Assembly: GCF_036785885.1 (NCBI RefSeq)
Contig: NC_092326.1
Span: 38,216,287-38,280,286, forward strand
Reading direction: 5' to 3'
DNA: 64,000 nucleotides
DNA from: Coffea arabica
Lineage: Eukaryota; Streptophyta; Magnoliopsida; Gentianales; Rubiaceae
The notes beneath the pieces are model-generated. The model was not told the origin of the DNA. It was given only the letters and a program-made list of their open reading frames with translations, and ran no database searches. The position numbers and the translations under genes were made by a program. Below are positions 59,478-64,000 of the stretch, in pieces. The stretch's first letter is position 1. The number at the start of each line of letters is the position of its first letter.

Positions 59478-62400
59478 AGGTGGCGGCATGGAATTGTCGA
59501 GGCGCAGGGAGTTCCTTGACTATTCCCTATCTTAAGGAGGTAATTCACCTTCACTCCCCTAGTATTATCTTTTTATGAGAAACAAAAAATAAAAATTTTT
59601 TTTGAATGGCTTTAAAAGAAAAATAGGATATGAGGAGATGGTTTTAGTTGACCCCATTGGTAAAGCTGGGGGTCTGATAGTTTTTTGGAATAATCATACT
59701 AAGATAGTTAATGTTTTGTCCACCCAGTTTACCATAGAACTACTTTTGAATTCTGATAATGAAACTGGAAATTGGTGGTGCATTTTTGTTTATGCTAATA
59801 CTGATGATAAAATCAGAAAAAATTAGTGGAACTTTTTGTGTAACAAGAACAAAATCTGGGGTAATAATAAAGTGCTAATTGGGGACTTTAATGACATTAC
59901 CTCTAACGAAGAAAAATGGGGGGGAGGGGCAGAACTAGGCCTAACTGGACTTTCACTAATTTCAAAAACTTCACAAACAATATTGAGCCGCTGGATATTG
60001 GCTTTGAAGGCCTCCCATGGACTTGGAGTAACCTATGGGAAGGGGAGGGTGAGATTAAACAAAGGTTGGACAGAGCTCTTGCAAGTGTAGAATGGTGTGA
60101 AAAGTTCAAAGATGCTAGGATGATACATATTGACAATGAAGCGTCTGATCACAATGTTATCCTACTAGATACAGAGCCTAAGTTCAGGAAACCAAAAAGA
60201 AGATTTCATTTTGACCCGAGGTGGATCCAATATAGAAAATGGAGGAGGTAATCAAAGAGGCATGGGGTAAACACCAAGTGGGGTCTAGAGGCTTTAGAAT
60301 TAGTAGGAAGATTAAGCAATGCAGAATGACACTTTCAGCATGGAGCAAAACGATAAATCTGAACAGCCAAAAGGAAATTAAAAGGATCAAAGAAGAGATG
60401 CACAAGCAGCAAAGACTAGGGATGGGATTAATAGGAAAGTATCCCTCAATTTACTTAGGAAGCAACTGTCTGAGGCCTATAAGCAAGACGAACTGTTCTA
60501 GAGCCAAAGAGCAAGAACCAGATGGCTTCAAAATGGAGCAAGAATACGGCATACTTCTATGCCTATGTGGGTAACAGAAGGAAAAGGAACATAATAACTA
60601 GACTTGAGAAGGATCAGGAAGGATGGTGCACAACTGATGATGAAATAGGAGCGGAAATTGCTCAATTCTACGACCAGCTCTTCACGTCTTCACAGCCTTC
60701 AAATTTTGAGGAGATTCTAAATGGTATTCCTAGGACTATCACTGAGCAGATGAATATGCAGCTTACCAGACCTGTAATAGAGAAGGAAGTCAAAATTGCT
60801 ATTTTCTCCATGCATCCAAACAAATTTCCTGGCCTGGACGGTATGTCCCCTATTTTCTTTCAAAGATTATGGAATATCGTTAAAATAGATGTAGTGAACA
60901 CTATACAAAGTTTCTTGCATACTGGCTTCCTTTCAAAAGCTATCAATGAGACCCTGGTTACACTTATTCCTAAAATAGACACCCCCTGAACATTGGCCAC
61001 TTTAGGCCCATCAGCTTATGCAATGTTTTATACAAAATCATCTCGAAGATTCTTGTGAATAGGCTCAAACCTCTTCTTAGCTGCTGCATTAGTTATTCCC
61101 AATAAGCAAATTCTAGACAATGTCATGGTGGCTCATGAGTACATGCATTAGCTGAATTCAAAAAGAGAAGGGAGGGATGGGTACATGGCTATAAAACTTG
61201 ATTTGTTTAAAGCCTATGATAGAGTCGAATGGAAATTTCTTTATGCCATCCTCTGTAAAATGGGTTTCGCCCCTCTATGGATTAGATGGAATCATGGCTG
61301 TCTTTCCACTGTCTTTTTCTTTCAATGTTAATGGAGTCAAACATGGATATGTAAGACCAGTTAGAGGGATTAGACAAGGAGATCCTCTTTCCCCTTACCT
61401 TTTTCTGTTCTGTGCTGAAGGCCTTTCTAGCCTACTAAATAACGTAGTCAGAAACAACCAAATTACAGGAGTTAAAATCTCAAGGCAGGGCCCCTATGTT
61501 TCTCATCTATTCTTCGCTGATGATTCTCTAATTTTTTGTAAAGCTAATGGTAATGAAGTAGGACACATAAAGGAAATCTTGGATTGCTACGAAAAAGCTT
61601 CTGGACTGCAAGTTAACATCAACAAATCAGCTGTCTTCTTCAACAAAAATTCAAGTGAGAGAGAAAAGGCTGAGGTGCTGCAGAAACTAGGAGGAATCCA
61701 ACAGGTGTCGCAAGAGAAGTACTTGGGCCTACCATTAGTTGTTGGTAGGTCCAAAAATAGTGTGTTCAGGTTTATTAAAGAAAATATGAAATCAATGATT
61801 CAGAACTGGAAAGGCAAACTACTGAGTAATGCAGGGAAAGAGGTGCTACTCAAATCTGTTGCTTTGGCACTCCCCTCTTATGCTATGTCAGTTTTCAGAC
61901 TGTCAAAAAGCCTATGCAAAAAGTTAAGCGGGATGATGGCCAGATTCTGATGGGAAAATGACCAAGGGGAAAAAAGAATGCACTGGAAGAAATGGATTGA
62001 TATAGCGGAAAGGAAAAAGAACGGGGGACTTGGGTTTAGGGATTTACTTTGCTTTAATGAAGCCTTGCTAGCCAAACAAGCATGGAGGCTACTTACTTGT
62101 CCCAACTTGTTGGTGAGTAAGATGATGAAAAATAAATATTTTCCTAAATCTAATATTTTTGAGTCCAAAGTAAAGGCTAGAGCTTCTTGGATTTGGCAAA
62201 GTTTGCATAGCTCATTAGAGTTACTTGAAAGTGGGGTCTGGAAGCATGTCGGCGATGGTGCATCAGTGGATATCTGGGAGGATATGTGGGTAGAATGCTC
62301 AAAGATTTGGAAAGTCACCTCTCCAAAACCAGCGGGATGTCAGACGACCAAGGTCTGCAATTTGATCAAGGGGAAGCAATGGAACAAGGACCTCGTCACA

Positions 62401-63600
62401 GCTCTGTTCTCAAAGGAGGAAGCAGAGGCGATTTTGCAAATACCTCTAAGCTTATTTCAAAAAAAAGACAGATACAAATAGAGATACACCGCAAATGGGT
62501 TCTATTCCACTAAATCCGGGTATGCAAGGGCCAAAGACAGAATCAAGGAGATGAATAGAACGCAAGCAAACTCCAGCACAAACAAAGAAAGATCCAAGGT
62601 ATGGAATCAATTGTGGGGGACTGAACATCAAGCACAAAATCAAACACTTCCTGTGGAAATGTCTCCATTGCATCCTCCCCACTAACGAGGAAATTTTTAG
62701 AAGGATTGGCAAGGGGGATCCTTTATGTAAGTGCTGTGGGAAAGAGCAAGAAATAATTGAACATGCCTTACTGAAGTGCAAGGCAAGAGAGCAAGCTTGG
62801 GCAACCTTTCCTATTTCATGGGACGACATCAAAGATCATAGTTGGAACTTTTGGAAATGGTGGGAGTAGATGCAGGAAGCTAGATCAAGGAATGATGGGA
62901 ATAAACACATTGAAATCACAGCCAACTTCCTCTGGCAAATCTGGAAGACAAGGAATAAGTGGAATTTTAACCAGACACTAAAGAAATGGCACCAAGCATT
63001 CAAAAAAGCTATGGAGGAATGGATGGAATATGATGAGGCTAGAAGAGATGTTAAGAGGGCCAACAAAGAGATTTCTCAGCCAGGAGATAGACATTGCATG
63101 CTATTGGACTGATGGAACAACATAACAATATCATGTACACGACTGCTGGAATAAGCCAAGGCAAAGCTAAAGCAGGAGTGGGGTTTATTGCTAAAGTTAA
63201 CAATGGCAAGATACTTGTGACTTGGTCCATCCCACACTCAGGAGCCAAAGATGCGGCAGAAATGGAGGCTATAGCCATCCGAATAGCATTGAGCAAGGCC
63301 ATAGAGGAAAACATGACGTCCTTATTGATTCTTTCTGATTGCAAAGCTGTTGTGGATAGAATCAAACAGGATGTCAAGGCCTAACCTCAATGGACATGCT
63401 AATTGAAGACATCAGACAGCTGAGTCGCTCCTTTTGGAAACGTACTTTTTTTACATTAGGAGAGAAATGAATATGTGTAGCCATGGTTTAGCTAAATTAG
63501 CTATTAACCTGATTCAAGAAACTAGGTGGAAGCAATCCTTCCCTGTGTGGCTTAATAGAGAAACCCACGATGACTTCCTGGCAGTTGCCAGTCTTTTGTA
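59474..63600 (+). pseudogene. LINE ORF2 (endonuclease, reverse transcriptase, RNase H)
   Basis: The frame starts MKVAAWNCRGAGSSLTIPYL, the classic N-terminus of the L1 apurinic-type endonuclease. Endonuclease pieces continue with VLIGDFNDITSNEEKWGG. The reverse transcriptase has FPGLDGMSPIFFQRLWN, GIRQGDPLSPYLFLFCAEGL and the catalytic FFADDSLIF near 61515. A zf-RVT region follows around 62590-62800, then an RNase H domain of the RVT_3 type with AGVGFIAKVNNGKILV, AEMEAIAIRIALSKA and LLILSDCKAVVDRI. Several stops and frameshifts split it into about eight open pieces; the first RNase H aspartate (WTDGTT) falls in a different frame from the rest of that domain. Confidence 0.88.
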
Positions 63601-63664
63601 ATTCTGTTGTGCAGACATAACTGTAATTATTACTCATATACAAGTTGACATTTAACAAAAAAAA

Positions 63665-63686
63665 AAGTCAAATACTTTGCCGAAAC
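63665..63686. repeat. Right target-site duplication of the LINE
   Basis: This is the second copy of the 22-bp sequence at 57496-57517, with one base different. It follows the LINE A tail directly; the first two A residues could equally belong to the tail. Confidence 0.9.
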
Positions 63687-63766
63687 GGTGGAGAAGAAAA
63701 GGGAAGAAGGGAGAAAGGATGGAAAACCCGGATTAATCTCATTGCCCGAGTCAAATACAAACTGTG

Positions 63767-64000
63767 GACTCTTTGAGGCCATTAGACCTTTGGCGATCGG
63801 ATGGATTGCTGGTGCCAATATTTTGGTATCAGGGTCCTTCACCGGCGGATCAATGAATCCGGCATACTCTTTTGGATGTGCTCTTGTTGGAGGGAGCTTC
63901 AAGAATCAGGCAGTCTATTGGATTGGACCCTTGATTGGTGGTGCAGTTATTGCCGGGGTTTTGGATGATATATGTGGCCTTTGCTGCTGGAAGCCCTGGG
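63767..64000 (+). pseudogene. Partial aquaporin, TIP5;1-like (runs off the window)
   Basis: The open frame contains [18 protein letters not shown], then [11 protein letters not shown] with the second NPA box, then [20 protein letters not shown]. This is the fifth and sixth membrane region of a tonoplast intrinsic protein, closest in memory to TIP5;1 ([17 protein letters not shown]). TIPs form water and small-solute pores in vacuolar or other membranes. The half with the first NPA box is not visible to the left. The frame stays open leftward to the LINE duplication, but that part does not look like aquaporin. To the right the sequence [14 protein letters not shown] departs from the TIP C-terminus. 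It may be one exon of a gene continuing outside the window, or a fragment. Confidence 0.65.

Larger units (their letters stand above)
57518..63664 (+). mobile_element. Full-length L1-type LINE, inactivated
   Basis: This non-LTR retrotransposon is about 6.15 kb. It has a 5' UTR of about 390 bp, ORF1 (DUF4283-like plus zinc knuckle), ORF2 (endonuclease, reverse transcriptase, zinc-binding zf-RVT region, RNase H), a short 3' UTR and an A tail of about 10. A near-identical 22-bp target-site duplication bounds it. Both ORFs have in-frame stops or frameshifts, so it cannot move on its own. Having both ends present is uncommon for a LINE, since most copies are 5' truncated. One mismatch in the duplication together with several coding lesions suggests intermediate age. 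Confidence 0.93.

Overview
This is AT-rich nuclear DNA from a flowering plant, almost certainly a eudicot. The basis is GT-AG spliced genes of plant families (VQ, type I MADS, FBD-type F-box, QRT3-like, TIP aquaporin), a plant-type snRNA promoter, and many plant transposons. The repeat families would fit an asterid, but the species cannot be fixed from sequence alone.

Layout. 1-2.6 kb: A-rich sequence with one exon-like piece resembling an RPA OB fold on the minus strand. 3.3-7.8 kb: eIF3c (plus). 11.8-12.5 kb: a VQ-motif regulator (plus). 14.1-15.8 kb: a four-exon, probably organellar RRM protein (plus). 16.8-20.2 kb and 31.7-34.3 kb: two QRT3-like pectin-lyase-fold paralogues (both minus) with the same three-exon structure. 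They flank the RPF2/Brix ribosome-biogenesis gene (24.8-27.6 kb, plus), a tRNA-Glu(CTC) gene, a U5 snRNA gene with its USE and TATA elements, and a SINE. 34.4-44.6 kb has no gene I can support; it holds MITE-like elements, a 180-bp tandem duplication, hairpins, and an old solo LTR inside a hAT-like element. 44.7-48.4 kb: PIG-C/GPI2 with two inferred 5' UTR exons, a large inverted repeat in the first UTR intron, and a candidate uORF. 49.6-50.1 kb: a type I MADS gene with an eroded DNA-binding half and an 89-bp minisatellite upstream. 52.6-54.4 kb: an F-box/FBD/LRR gene (minus). 55-57 kb: MITEs. 57.5-63.7 kb: a full-length but inactivated L1-type LINE with a clear target-site duplication. 63.7-64.0 kb: a partial TIP5;1-like aquaporin running off the end.

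Several host genes are housekeeping: translation initiation (eIF3c), 60S assembly (RPF2), splicing (U5), decoding (tRNA-Glu) and GPI-anchor synthesis (PIG-C). The genes do not form a co-regulated cluster or a single pathway. I saw no CRISPR, operon or obviously new multi-gene system. The most unusual signals are the eroded MADS gene, the PIG-C leader with its inverted repeat and uORF, the compact tRNA/U5/SINE stretch, and several element insertions whose boundaries can be read to the base.
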